A DNA stretch of 54,788 bases from an uncultured Eubacterium sp. Lineage in GTDB: Bacteria; Bacillota; Clostridia; Lachnospirales; Lachnospiraceae. The DNA is taken from assembly GCA_910580075.1 (NCBI GenBank), contig CAJTVR010000022.1, positions 1 to 54,788 on the forward strand. The letters are read 5' to 3'. Each line of letters starts with the position of its first letter. Position 1 is the first letter of the stretch. Under the pieces are notes generated by a model that did no database searches, was not told the DNA's origin, and saw nothing but the letters and a program-made list of their open reading frames with translations. The position numbers and the translations under genes are program-made. This document shows, in pieces, positions 34,598 to 42,040 of the stretch.

Positions 34598-35569
34598 TCA
34601 TTCTGACAGCTTTTCTGTTTCCTTTAGAAAACGGCTGATGATTCTGTTCCAAAAAAGCAGATGTCTGGCATAGGAATATCTCTGTTCCCATTTTTTTCTT
34701 GCATTTTTCGAATACTGCAGCCATATTTCCCAGGAAGCACAAAGACTTCCTAATGCCTCTGCCCACTGATGCCTGGCAATACAGCAGCCTGTCTGGCTGC
34801 TGATGATTTCTTTTGCAATGCCGGTATCGGAACCTGCAATTGGCAGCCCCGCTGCTAAAAACTGTATTAATTTAAACCCGCCTTTGCCTCTTGTAATCTC
34901 ATTGTCATACAGCGGCATAATGCCGATATGGGACTTTTTCATTTCTTCCAGAGCCGCCTTTCGTGACCATTTCACATTCCGTACTTGAAAACTGACTGCC
35001 TGGTACGAAAGCTTTCTGTCACACACGCAGATCAGGACAAGTCTTTTTCCTTTTTTCGAAAGCTGCGTGCCAAGACGTTCCAGTTCTCCAAATACAAGTT
35101 CCAGATTTACCATTACAGTATGTGTCCCTGCCCAGATCAGCCGTATCTCTTTTTCAAACAGTTTTCTGCGGATGCTGTAATCTGCTTTGCGTAATTGATA
35201 ATCACCATCGGTAGTGAGAAGAATCTGCGATTTTTCCCGGTACCTGGCTGCCAGTTTTTTCTTATGAAATTCACTAAGCAGTATGATTTCATCTGCATAT
35301 TTTTGAAGCAGACACCATTCTTTGTTTGTAATTTCTCCCATCTCAAGAATAGAATCATCAAAATCCCAGATCACCGGATGTTTTTCCAAAAGCCTGCGTT
35401 CCAAGATTCCATGTACGATGCTGCAATACCTTGGACAGATTTCCCGGTTTATAATAACCAGTACCGGATGTTTCACATAATCGGATAGCAGAAACCAGAA
35501 ACTTCTCAGAAAAATCACCAGACTGTATGCAATTTTGTCCATGCCCGTTCCACGGAACTGATAACGCAT
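34598..35569 (-). CDS. GT4 glycosyltransferase, 5' end out of frame with its likely start
   Basis: A 323-residue family-4-like glycosyltransferase from the first in-frame ATG. It shows 'VIWDFDDSILEMG', 'IRLIWAGTHTV' and a donor-binding 'KGGFKLIQFLAAGLPIAGSDTGIA'. The same frame is open upstream to 35719 and encodes plausible protein ('TVYVRNKNINPSGYYRLTQY'), but contains no ATG, GTG or TTG start before TGA at 35720-35722. The expected ATG at 35721-35723, directly after the preceding gene's stop, is one base out of frame (ATGAAGGAAGG). Either a one-base frameshift has silenced or altered this gene, or a non-standard start (for example ATT at 35705-35707) is used. Confidence 0.75.
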   Translation of the reverse strand: MRYQFRGTGMDKIAYSLVIFLRSFWFLLSDYVKHPVLVIINREICPRYCSIVHGILERRLLEKHPVIWDFDDSILEMGEITNKEWCLLQKYADEIILLSEFHKKKLAARYREKSQILLTTDGDYQLRKADYSIRRKLFEKEIRLIWAGTHTVMVNLELVFGELERLGTQLSKKGKRLVLICVCDRKLSYQAVSFQVRNVKWSRKAALEEMKKSHIGIMPLYDNEITRGKGGFKLIQFLAAGLPIAGSDTGIAKEIISSQTGCCIARHQWAEALGSLCASWEIWLQYSKNARKKWEQRYSYARHLLFWNRIISRFLKETEKLSE

Positions 35570-35723
35570 ATAGATTCCGTCCGGGCATAATTCACGATAA
35601 ACAAAATTCCTGTTTATTTTTGTTAAGTACTGTGTCAGCCTGTAATATCCAGATGGATTGATATTCTTATTTCTGACATATACGGTAATGTAGTCTTTTG
35701 TCGTAATAAGGACCTTCCTTCAT
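35570..35723 (-). other. displaced 5' coding segment of the GT4 gene
   Basis: Conceptual translation of 35570-35719 in the frame of the downstream GT4 gene gives about 50 residues that look like the N-terminal strand and loop of a GT-B enzyme ('VLITTKDYITVYV'). The only ATG with suitable position (35721-35723) is joined to it by one extra G. No other gene fits in this space. Confidence 0.65.
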
Positions 35724-36938
35724 TTATAAATATAGTTTCTGCATCATGCGCATAACCCTCGATGTGCGAAAATGCCTGATGACTTTTTGATTATGCACTC
35801 CCTGCGCCATTCTTTCCTGCTGACTGCCTGCAAGTTCCCTGACTGCCTGCGCCCAGCCGTCCGGCTGTTCGGGTTTTACCTGTAAGTCCTGTTTCCTGAT
35901 TAAATCGCGGTTTCCCCTGATATCGGATACAATTGCCGGAAGCCCGGCTGCCATCGCTTCCATCAGCCCGACATTCAGTCCCTCCCGAAAAGATGGAAGC
36001 AGAAAAATATCAGCAGCCTTTAAAAGTTCTGGCACATCGCTGCAAAATCCCAAAAGATGGAGACGGACTCCAAGCTGATCTGCCAGATTCCCAAGTTCCT
36101 TTTTCAGTCCGCCCTTTCCGGCAATCACGTAATGCAGCCTGCCAGAAAGTTCAGGTTCTATTTTCCCCAGCGCCTCAATCACGGTTTTATGATTTTTATT
36201 CTGATTCAGTTCTCCTACTGACAGCAGAAAGATATCTTCTGCCCTGATTCCAAGTGCTTTCCTTTTTTCTTCCCTGTTAACAGCCAGGTTTTGATACTTT
36301 TTCACATCAACTCCCACTCCCGGAATATACACCGTTTTCTTAGCGTGAAAGTACTTTTTTGCCCTGGCATAGTCTTCCTGATTAATGGTAATCAGGACAT
36401 CGGTCATCCAGCTGAGCATCCACTCTATGAAATAAAAAATGATCCAGTTTCTGAGCGGAGCGCCACGGTAAAAATGAAATCCATGTGCCGTATAGATCGA
36501 TTTTATCCGGTGTCTTGCCGCTGTAATCCGTCCGGCTGCTCCGCCGATCGGGCTATGGGAATGGATAAAGGCATAGTTTTTGGACCGCATATTATGATGC
36601 CGGATTGGATTGACAGGCCTGGCTGTTCCGCATACAACTGCATCCAGCTGCCTGAATGCCCGCAGATCTGCCTTTACATCCACCGCTTTTCTGTCAAAAT
36701 CGATCTGATAGCAGTCAATGGAAAGCTGATCCAGCTGTTTTATCAGCTTTGCAATCCTCTCATCTGTACACGTACTTCCATGCATAAAATTAGCTGCAAC
36801 ATCCACATCATATCCAAGACTCAGCAAAAGCCTGATATTCGGCCAGTTAAACTGATCTATCATCGATGCTACGGATGCAGTAATCAGGACGGTTTTCTGA
36901 TATCCAGGCATCTGAGAGCTGTTCTTTGAATTTCCCAT
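35724..36938 (-). CDS. GT4 glycosyltransferase (group 1)
   Basis: A 404-residue GT-B fold, family-4 glycosyltransferase. Its N-terminal acceptor domain contains 'FIHSHSPIGGAAGRI' and 'IYTAHGFHFYRGA'. The C-terminal donor domain has 'LLSVGELNQNKNH', 'YVIAGKGGLKKEL' and 'FLLPSFREGLNVGLMEAMAAGLP', the E-x7-E type retaining motif. Related proteins (EpsD/Cps4F-like) act early in exopolysaccharide repeat assembly. ACAGGAGAAAATGGG precedes the ATG. Confidence 0.88.
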   Translation of the reverse strand: MGNSKNSSQMPGYQKTVLITASVASMIDQFNWPNIRLLLSLGYDVDVAANFMHGSTCTDERIAKLIKQLDQLSIDCYQIDFDRKAVDVKADLRAFRQLDAVVCGTARPVNPIRHHNMRSKNYAFIHSHSPIGGAAGRITAARHRIKSIYTAHGFHFYRGAPLRNWIIFYFIEWMLSWMTDVLITINQEDYARAKKYFHAKKTVYIPGVGVDVKKYQNLAVNREEKRKALGIRAEDIFLLSVGELNQNKNHKTVIEALGKIEPELSGRLHYVIAGKGGLKKELGNLADQLGVRLHLLGFCSDVPELLKAADIFLLPSFREGLNVGLMEAMAAGLPAIVSDIRGNRDLIRKQDLQVKPEQPDGWAQAVRELAGSQQERMAQGVHNQKVIRHFRTSRVMRMMQKLYL

Positions 36939-37026
36939 ATTCCCATTTTCTCCTGTACCGCGCGTGGCTTTCTATGACCCCATTCTGACTGTATAGCCTT
37001 CAGACTCCCACAGCCAGTCCGGTTAT

Positions 37027-38466
37027 TTAATCCTGTAAAAATACGACTACACCTATTAACGAAATGCCGTTCTGTAAGTAAAAATTCAGCGCAGAATCCA
37101 GCATCTGATGCGTTGTTGTGCCTATCCGGCATACCAAAAGAACATTTCCTGTTTCTGCCAGGCTGTCCCATGCCGCAGTATCGGCACTGATATGTTCTGC
37201 AGCTGACATTTCAATGCCAGCCTCTTTCAGCTGTGCCACAATACCTTTCAAGCACTCTTTTTCAAACGAAGCAAGCGGAAAGTCTGCTGCCACACACAGC
37301 TTCGCTACTTTCTTCCTCCGGCATGCTAATTTCATACGGACTGCAGCCTGCAAACCGGTATGTCCATAAGCATCCTGGCGCGAAGCCAGTCTTTTGTTTC
37401 CTGTTTTTCTGCATTCCGGTTTTATTTCTCCATAAACCGGAAATGCATATCTGCGTCTTATTTCCTCCGTACTCTTGATCCGGTCGTCCAGAATATACCT
37501 GCAGAAAAAAACAGAACCATACAGGAACATGCCTGCCAGCAGTCCGATACATGCATATTTTATGGCACGTTTTAATTTTCCCCCTGTTCCAGATATCTCA
37601 AAATCCTCTTTTTCCTGTTCTTTCGTCTGCGTTCCAGCGGCTTTGCGATAAGCAGCCTCCTGATTTAAGCTAAAAGTATCCGTTATTGCTTTGAGGCTTG
37701 TTTCATTTGCTGACAGCTGATTTCTTTTATCGCGCTGCAGCGCTTGCAGGCTGCTGTCTGCCGTAATCCTTTCCATGCTGTTTAGCATCCTCAGTCTGTG
37801 TTTTCCCGCCTGTTTTACTATTTTTGCAGAATATTCTTTTAAAACTTCCTGCATATCCCCTGCCAGTTTTTGGGTTTCCTGTTGACTGCTTCCGGTTACT
37901 TCCACATAAAAAATCGCCGGAAGAGACATGCCGCTGCCTGGCAGATTTTCTGCAGAAGATAAATAATACGTCTCATACGTCTTTTGGTACGCAGACAATA
38001 CCTCTGCCAGATAGCTTTTGTCTATGTTCCACCTGCTGTCTTCCTGCTGCAGAGCCTGTGCTGCACCGCCGTTTAATATAAAATTCAGATAACTTTCCAA
38101 AATAGCTGGCAGTTCCTGCTGCTGCGCATAATCAATACAGTACAGCATTACATGTGTAGCTTTCTGATACGGATTTAGTTTCATAAGAAGGGAATTGTCC
38201 AGATACGTTTTCAGTTCCTCATTTTCCTTTTCCAGCTTCAAAGCATCGGTAACTGCCTGCTCATCCTCCTGTGTAAGTGCAGTCCCTTCTTTCGTACTGT
38301 CTGCCTGTAAATTGCTGTCCCTGAGCCATCCATACCCTGCAAAAAGCACTGCAGTCAGCAGCACACATGCAGCTGCCTGTTTCCAGTGTCTGAAAAATCT
38401 GTACACCAAATCAGCAAGGTCAATATCGATATCTTCTGTTCTTTTCCAAGAATACTGTTCGTCCAT
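37027..38466 (-). CDS. Wzz-like chain-length regulator with degenerate BY-kinase-like tail
   Basis: A 479-residue membrane protein with two helices (about residues 30-50, 'QAAACVLLTAVLFAGYGWL', and about 305-325, 'YACIGLLAGMFLYGSVFFC') flanking an extracellular coiled-coil region, the layout of Wzz/CapA polysaccharide co-polymerases. The remaining C-terminal 130 residues resemble the Rossmann part of a BY-kinase, but no Walker A motif is visible. The frame opens at 38568, overlapping the XRE gene, but the ATG at 38466 follows AAAGGAAATAC and begins the familiar MDEQYSWKRTEDID. It probably controls polymer length. Confidence 0.78.
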   Translation of the reverse strand: MDEQYSWKRTEDIDIDLADLVYRFFRHWKQAAACVLLTAVLFAGYGWLRDSNLQADSTKEGTALTQEDEQAVTDALKLEKENEELKTYLDNSLLMKLNPYQKATHVMLYCIDYAQQQELPAILESYLNFILNGGAAQALQQEDSRWNIDKSYLAEVLSAYQKTYETYYLSSAENLPGSGMSLPAIFYVEVTGSSQQETQKLAGDMQEVLKEYSAKIVKQAGKHRLRMLNSMERITADSSLQALQRDKRNQLSANETSLKAITDTFSLNQEAAYRKAAGTQTKEQEKEDFEISGTGGKLKRAIKYACIGLLAGMFLYGSVFFCRYILDDRIKSTEEIRRRYAFPVYGEIKPECRKTGNKRLASRQDAYGHTGLQAAVRMKLACRRKKVAKLCVAADFPLASFEKECLKGIVAQLKEAGIEMSAAEHISADTAAWDSLAETGNVLLVCRIGTTTHQMLDSALNFYLQNGISLIGVVVFLQD

Positions 38467-38557
38467 CCGATTGTATTTCCTTTCCCAAAAACTGTGTTTC
38501 TTCTGCTGCTCTTCCTGAAAATCCGCTTGCCAGAAAACGTTTTGGCCTTCTGCACGC

Positions 38558-38953
38558 TTATGACTCATTCATAATCTCAGCAACCGACTTCATAATCCGG
38601 ACATACATCGCATAACTATCTGCCTTTCCGACAGACTGCGTACCGCTTTTCACATCTGGTTTTTCTTCTTCCTGATTTTTCCGTTTTCTGCTTTTATCCG
38701 GCTGATTCCACATATCCAGCACAGCACCTGATGCTCCTGCCACACCCCAGAGCAGCTCATCGGCCCCGGATTCGAGCACTGTACAGATACTTGCAAATGT
38801 TTCCATGCTCATGATTCTGCTTCCCCGCTCGATGTGCCCCAAAAATGACATACTGATGCCGCACTTGTCTGCAAGCTCACCCTGTGACCAGCCTTTTGCT
38901 TTCCTGACCTGGCGGATGCGCATGCCTATCTTTTCATAATCAAGTTCCTGCAT
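38558..38953 (-). CDS. XRE-family transcriptional regulator, first gene of the glycan operon
   Basis: A 131-residue DNA-binding protein. The helix-turn-helix spans about residues 8-62 ('IGMRIRQVRKAKGWSQGELA ... ISMSFLGHIERGSRIM'). A charged, probably disordered linker ('KSRKRKNQEEEKPDVKS') and a short C-terminal helix follow. The ATG at 38953 has an ideal RBS (GGGAGGAGATT), so the 29-codon upstream extension is unlikely. As the first gene behind the invertible segment it would be switched together with the operon and may regulate it or sibling loci. Confidence 0.86.
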   Translation of the reverse strand: MQELDYEKIGMRIRQVRKAKGWSQGELADKCGISMSFLGHIERGSRIMSMETFASICTVLESGADELLWGVAGASGAVLDMWNQPDKSRKRKNQEEEKPDVKSGTQSVGKADSYAMYVRIMKSVAEIMNES

Positions 38954-39049
38954 AATCTCCTCCCATCGATCCTGCTGTAGCAGTTCCATAAATGTCTTTC
39001 CTGTTTTCTCTGATATTTTCTCAGGCAGATTGAACGACACCGGTTTTGC

Positions 39050-39075
39050 ATAACATTTTCCTGTAAATTGTTATC
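39050..39075 (+). repeat. left 26-bp inverted repeat
   Basis: Core AACATTTTCCTGTAAATTGT. It matches the reverse complement of 39345-39370 at 25 of 26 positions. The repeat is itself an imperfect dyad (AACA-TTT ... AAA-TGTT), as expected for a site-specific recombinase site. Confidence 0.85.
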
Positions 39076-39308
39076 CCTGCAGACTGACCCGGATCCCCCG
39101 CATTCCTTTTATTTATAAGGTTTTTCATAAACCCGAACGGCTGCCGGCCCGGTGCATCCCATGTATATTTAAAGATTTCTGCCAGACCCAGGACTAGGAT
39201 GTTCACAATAAAACATGTAAATTTTTTGTATATATTAGACAAAAAACAGATATAAAAATGGAAAAGATGCATGAAAAACTGGAAATGCAGACAATTTTTT
39301 CTTTATAC

Positions 39309-39337
39309 TTGCAAAAAGAAAAGAATTGATATAGAAT
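39309..39337 (+). promoter_or_regulatory. promoter inside the invertible segment, OFF orientation
   Basis: TTGCAA (39309-39314) and TAGAAT (39332-39337) are separated by exactly 17 bp on the plus strand, with an A-rich spacer and AT-rich upstream DNA. Start of transcription would be near 39345, heading away from the glycan operon. Confidence 0.7.
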
Positions 39338-39344
39338 ACTTTCA

Positions 39345-39370
39345 GACAACAATTTACAGGAAAATGTTAT
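39345..39370 (-). repeat. right 26-bp inverted repeat
   Basis: Inverse copy of 39050-39075 with one mismatch (A/G). The predicted transcription start of the adjacent promoter falls at its inner edge. Confidence 0.85.
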
Positions 39371-39776
39371 CTATAAGAAAATCATCCTGAACCTGTCAGC
39401 GACTGCCTGGTCATCCAGGATCCTGGCTGCTCCGGCAGACCCGGGGTTCCGGCACGAAAAAAGCCGCCCTGTTTTCAAGGACAGCTTTTTGCAATACAAT
39501 ATTTTCAATTATATTTTCCTGTGTTTTCGATAAAACTCTCTCACTCCCGTATTCCTGACAAAAATCATTATATGTAACCTTCTATGCCAGTATTTTCTAT
39601 ACCCAGGCTTCTATGCTCAGGATGACTTAAAATTTTCTATGACATTTTCCAATGACAATATTTCCAGGCCAGATTTCTATGCTAATACTTTCATGCTCAG
39701 GATGATTTCTGATATTCTATGACAATGATTCTATTCCAAAATTTCAACGCTGATAATTCCGGTAAAAACTGTTATG
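39371..39776. other. intergenic region with terminator and imperfect repeats
   Basis: No gene is visible between the right inverted repeat and the PTS stop codon. Besides the terminator it holds an AT-rich block (39580-39730) with five copies of TTCTATG or a near variant. The block includes a 34-bp stretch repeated at an 80-bp interval (39611-39644 and 39691-39724; 27 of 34 identical, sharing ATGCTCAGGATGA and TTCTATGACA). Confidence 0.55.
39456..39490 (-). terminator. intrinsic terminator (PTS gene side)
   Basis: On the minus strand an eight-pair stem (GCTGTCCT with AGGGCGGC, two wobbles) closed by a TGAAAAC loop is extended by A/T pairs and followed by TTTTTT. It lies about 290 bp beyond the PTS stop. 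The complementary strand also ends in TTTTT, so it may partly stop plus-strand transcripts leaving the invertible promoter. Confidence 0.75.
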
Positions 39777-41687
39777 CTAACGCTCTTCAATACTCATAAT
39801 TTTTTCCAGCACCTCAGTCTTTCCAGTTTTCAGCACCCGGAATGCAGAGTAATCATCGCTGTTCGTCAAAAGCACTGCCGTCGTCGTATGATATCCTGCG
39901 GCTTTAATTTTTTCAATATCAAATGCAATCAGTTTCTGCCCGGCCTTTACTCTGTCGCCTTCTGATACAAAAAGTTCAAATCCGTCACCTTTCATACTGA
40001 CCGTATCAACACCTACATGGATCAGCAGTTCCATCTCTCCCGGCCCGGTGATTCCAATTGCATGGCGGGTATCTGTCACCGAAGAAATCACGCCGTCAAA
40101 CGGTGCCAGCACTTCTCCGGTTTCCGGCTCAATTCCAACGCCGTCTCCAAGAACGCCGGAAGCAAACGTTTCATCCGGAATCTCTTCCCTTCTGACAATA
40201 CTGCCTTTGACTGGTGCAAGAACACATTTTTCAGCCTGCTTCGTTTCTGCCGGCTCTGATCCTGTCTGAACGTCTGCTTTGGCTTTTTCCTGTGCTCCAT
40301 TCTCTGCATCTTCTGATTCTTCTTTCCATAAAACCCACGTAAGCGCAAAAGCCACTGCAAAAGCCACCGCCAGCACAATCGCATACTGCACAGTATAATC
40401 CAGTGTAATCAGAAAACCAGGAATTCCGGTCACGCCGTAAGAGGTTGCCCCGATGTGAAACAGCGAGCCTAGAAATGCTCCTGCTGCGCCGCCTGCAATA
40501 CCGCAGATTAACGGTTTCCCAAATCTTAAATTTACACCAAATATAGCCGGTTCTGTAATTCCCAGTGCGGAAGACAGCGCCGAAGGGATTGCTACAGATT
40601 TTGTTTTGATATTTTTAGCTTTCAGGCCGACTGCCAGACATGCCGCACCCTGTGCAAAGTTTGCTGCAGATGCAATCGGCATCCAGATATTCAGCCCGCC
40701 TTCTGCTGAAAGCATTCCTGCTTCTATCACATTGTACATATGGTGAATTCCGCATACAACCGTCAGCGGATACAGGCCTCCCATAATCATAGCCCCGATG
40801 CCATATCCGACTGTAACAATCCATCCGGCAAAATCCAGCACATAATTTTCTGCTGTAGAAAATACCGGTCCAATCAGTCCTAATGTAATAAACGATGTCG
40901 CAAGTACCGTACACAGAGGCGTTACAAATAAATCTATCATCTCAGGCACATGCTGGTGCAGCCATTTTTCGATTCTGCTCATCAGCCATACTGCAATCAC
41001 TACCGGAATGACATGTCCCTGATAGCCTACCTGCCGGATTGAAAATCCCGCAAGATGCCACACCGGAATATCCGCTGCATCCATTGAACCAACCGTCCAT
41101 GCATTTATCAGGTTCGGATGAATCATAACCATTCCGATCACTGCTCCAAGAAATATATTTCCGCCAAAAACCCTTGCTGCAGATACCGCAATCAGAATCG
41201 GAAGAAACGTAAACGCTGTATTTGCCATCATGTCTAAAATGCCATACCAGTCGCCTTCCGCAAACGAAGGAACTGCTTTTCCAAGCGCCTCTACCAGTCC
41301 CATCATAAGGCCGGAAGCCACAATCGCCGGAAGAATCGGTACAAACACATCGCCCAGCGATTTAATCATCCGTTTTAATACCGGCTGTTTCGCTGCTGCA
41401 GCTGCCTTAACGTCTTCTTTTGTCGATGCTGTCATTCCGCTGACGCTTAAAAACTCATCGTATACTTTATTAACTGTTCCCGTACCAATGATTAGCTGCA
41501 GCTGTCCGTTACTGCTGAATACTCCCTTTACGCCATCGATATTTTCCAGCTTTTTCATATTAATTTTACTGTTATCCACTGTGACCAGCCGAAGTCTTGT
41601 GGCACAATGCGCTGCACTGACGAGATTTTCCCTGCCTCCCAGGTTTTCGTATATCTCTTTTGCGCATTTCTTATAATCCATTGCCAT
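39777..41687 (-). CDS. PTS transporter IIBCA, sucrose/trehalose-type
   Basis: A 636-residue phosphotransferase permease. The IIB domain (about 1-85) carries the phosphorylated cysteine in 'SAAHCATRLRL'. The IIC membrane domain (about 105-455) includes 'GGLYPLTVVCGIHHMYNVIEAG' and 'GITEPAIFGVNLRFGKPLI'. The IIA domain (about 495-630) carries the histidine in 'ELLIHVGVDTVSMKG'. IIC resembles the ScrA/TreP sucrose-trehalose group, though no phosphohydrolase gene is adjacent to confirm the sugar. AAAGGGGAATCGAG marks the start at 41687. Two cre-like operators lie upstream. Confidence 0.87.
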   Translation of the reverse strand: MAMDYKKCAKEIYENLGGRENLVSAAHCATRLRLVTVDNSKINMKKLENIDGVKGVFSSNGQLQLIIGTGTVNKVYDEFLSVSGMTASTKEDVKAAAAAKQPVLKRMIKSLGDVFVPILPAIVASGLMMGLVEALGKAVPSFAEGDWYGILDMMANTAFTFLPILIAVSAARVFGGNIFLGAVIGMVMIHPNLINAWTVGSMDAADIPVWHLAGFSIRQVGYQGHVIPVVIAVWLMSRIEKWLHQHVPEMIDLFVTPLCTVLATSFITLGLIGPVFSTAENYVLDFAGWIVTVGYGIGAMIMGGLYPLTVVCGIHHMYNVIEAGMLSAEGGLNIWMPIASAANFAQGAACLAVGLKAKNIKTKSVAIPSALSSALGITEPAIFGVNLRFGKPLICGIAGGAAGAFLGSLFHIGATSYGVTGIPGFLITLDYTVQYAIVLAVAFAVAFALTWVLWKEESEDAENGAQEKAKADVQTGSEPAETKQAEKCVLAPVKGSIVRREEIPDETFASGVLGDGVGIEPETGEVLAPFDGVISSVTDTRHAIGITGPGEMELLIHVGVDTVSMKGDGFELFVSEGDRVKAGQKLIAFDIEKIKAAGYHTTTAVLLTNSDDYSAFRVLKTGKTEVLEKIMSIEER

Positions 41688-41722
41688 CTCGATTCCCCTT
41701 TCAAACTTTTTGTTTCTAATTT

Positions 41723-41738
41723 GTGATATCGATTTCAC
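41723..41738. promoter_or_regulatory. proximal cre-like operator of the PTS gene
   Basis: GTGATATCGATTTCAC is a near-palindrome whose core fits the CcpA cre consensus TGWNANCGNTNWCA. It sits 36 bp upstream of the PTS start, just downstream of a candidate extended -10 (TGGTATAAA, minus strand, 41750-41758), a position suited to repression. A LacI-family regulator could also use it. Confidence 0.65.
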
Positions 41739-41821
41739 TATTTATAATATTTATACCACAAATATTTACTGCTGCATACTGGCATATCAGCCAATTTTTA
41801 GCATATTTTTTTGTGCAGTAT

Positions 41822-41835
41822 TGAAATCGATTTCA
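41822..41835. promoter_or_regulatory. distal cre-like operator of the PTS gene
   Basis: TGAAATCGATTTCA is a perfect 14-bp palindrome matching the cre consensus, centred 98 bp from the proximal site. The spacing is similar to that of the pair upstream of the HPr-like gene, which suggests looping or cooperative binding. Confidence 0.65.
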
Positions 41836-41857
41836 TTTAAACTGTAAAAAAAATATG

Positions 41858-42040
41858 TTATATCTTTCTGCAGCAGCGTCTTCTGTCCTGCCAGAATCTG
41901 TATTTCTTATGAATTGATTTATCTGCTTTGTCTGATTCATCTGTTTCATCTGCTTTGTCTGATTCATCTATTTTATCTGTTTCATCTGCTTCATTTCCTG
42001 CCTTCTGATATCCGGCCTTCTTCACATGTTTATTCCACAC
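41858..42040 (-). CDS. possible 60-residue acidic repeat peptide
   Basis: A GTG-initiated frame that overlaps the HAD phosphatase stop by 11 bp and encodes a hydrophilic Asp/Glu/Lys-rich peptide with near-repeats (DETDKIDESDKADETDESDK) and a basic C-terminus. It has no recognisable family and no independent ribosome binding site. It may be a translationally coupled peptide or just open sequence through the tandem repeat. Confidence 0.25.
   Translation of the reverse strand: MWNKHVKKAGYQKAGNEADETDKIDESDKADETDESDKADKSIHKKYRFWQDRRRCCRKI
41921..41996. repeat. 27-bp tandem repeat, about 2.8 copies
   Basis: Units at 41921-41947 and 41948-41974 differ at two positions; a shortened, diverged third unit follows. 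The unit starts ATCTGCTTTGTCTGATTCAT. Being a multiple of three, copy-number change would keep the overlapping small frame open. Confidence 0.75.

Larger units (their letters stand above)
39050..39370. promoter_or_regulatory. putative invertible promoter segment of the glycan operon
   Basis: A 321-bp segment bounded by 26-bp inverted repeats (39050-39075 and 39345-39370) and containing a good promoter next to the right repeat. It starts 97 bp upstream of the XRE start codon. In the sequenced orientation the promoter points away from the operon. Inversion would place it on the minus strand at about 39083-39111, reading into the XRE gene with a leader of about 120 nt. This is the classic arrangement of invertible capsule promoters in gut bacteria. 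No recombinase gene is in the window. Confidence 0.75.
41688..42029. other. regulatory interval upstream of the PTS gene
   Basis: This 342-bp stretch contains the two operators, a candidate extended -10, and a 27-bp tandem repeat in its right half. Only a small acidic reading frame (41858-42040) is open through the repeat. Confidence 0.5.

Noticed and set aside
37118..37369. Plus-strand frames opposite the Wzz-like gene
   Set aside because: Antisense shadows with no initiation signal.
39021..39272. An 83-codon minus-strand frame across the left inverted repeat
   Set aside because: It runs through the promoter segment, has no ribosome binding site and would be broken by inversion; it looks like chance coding.
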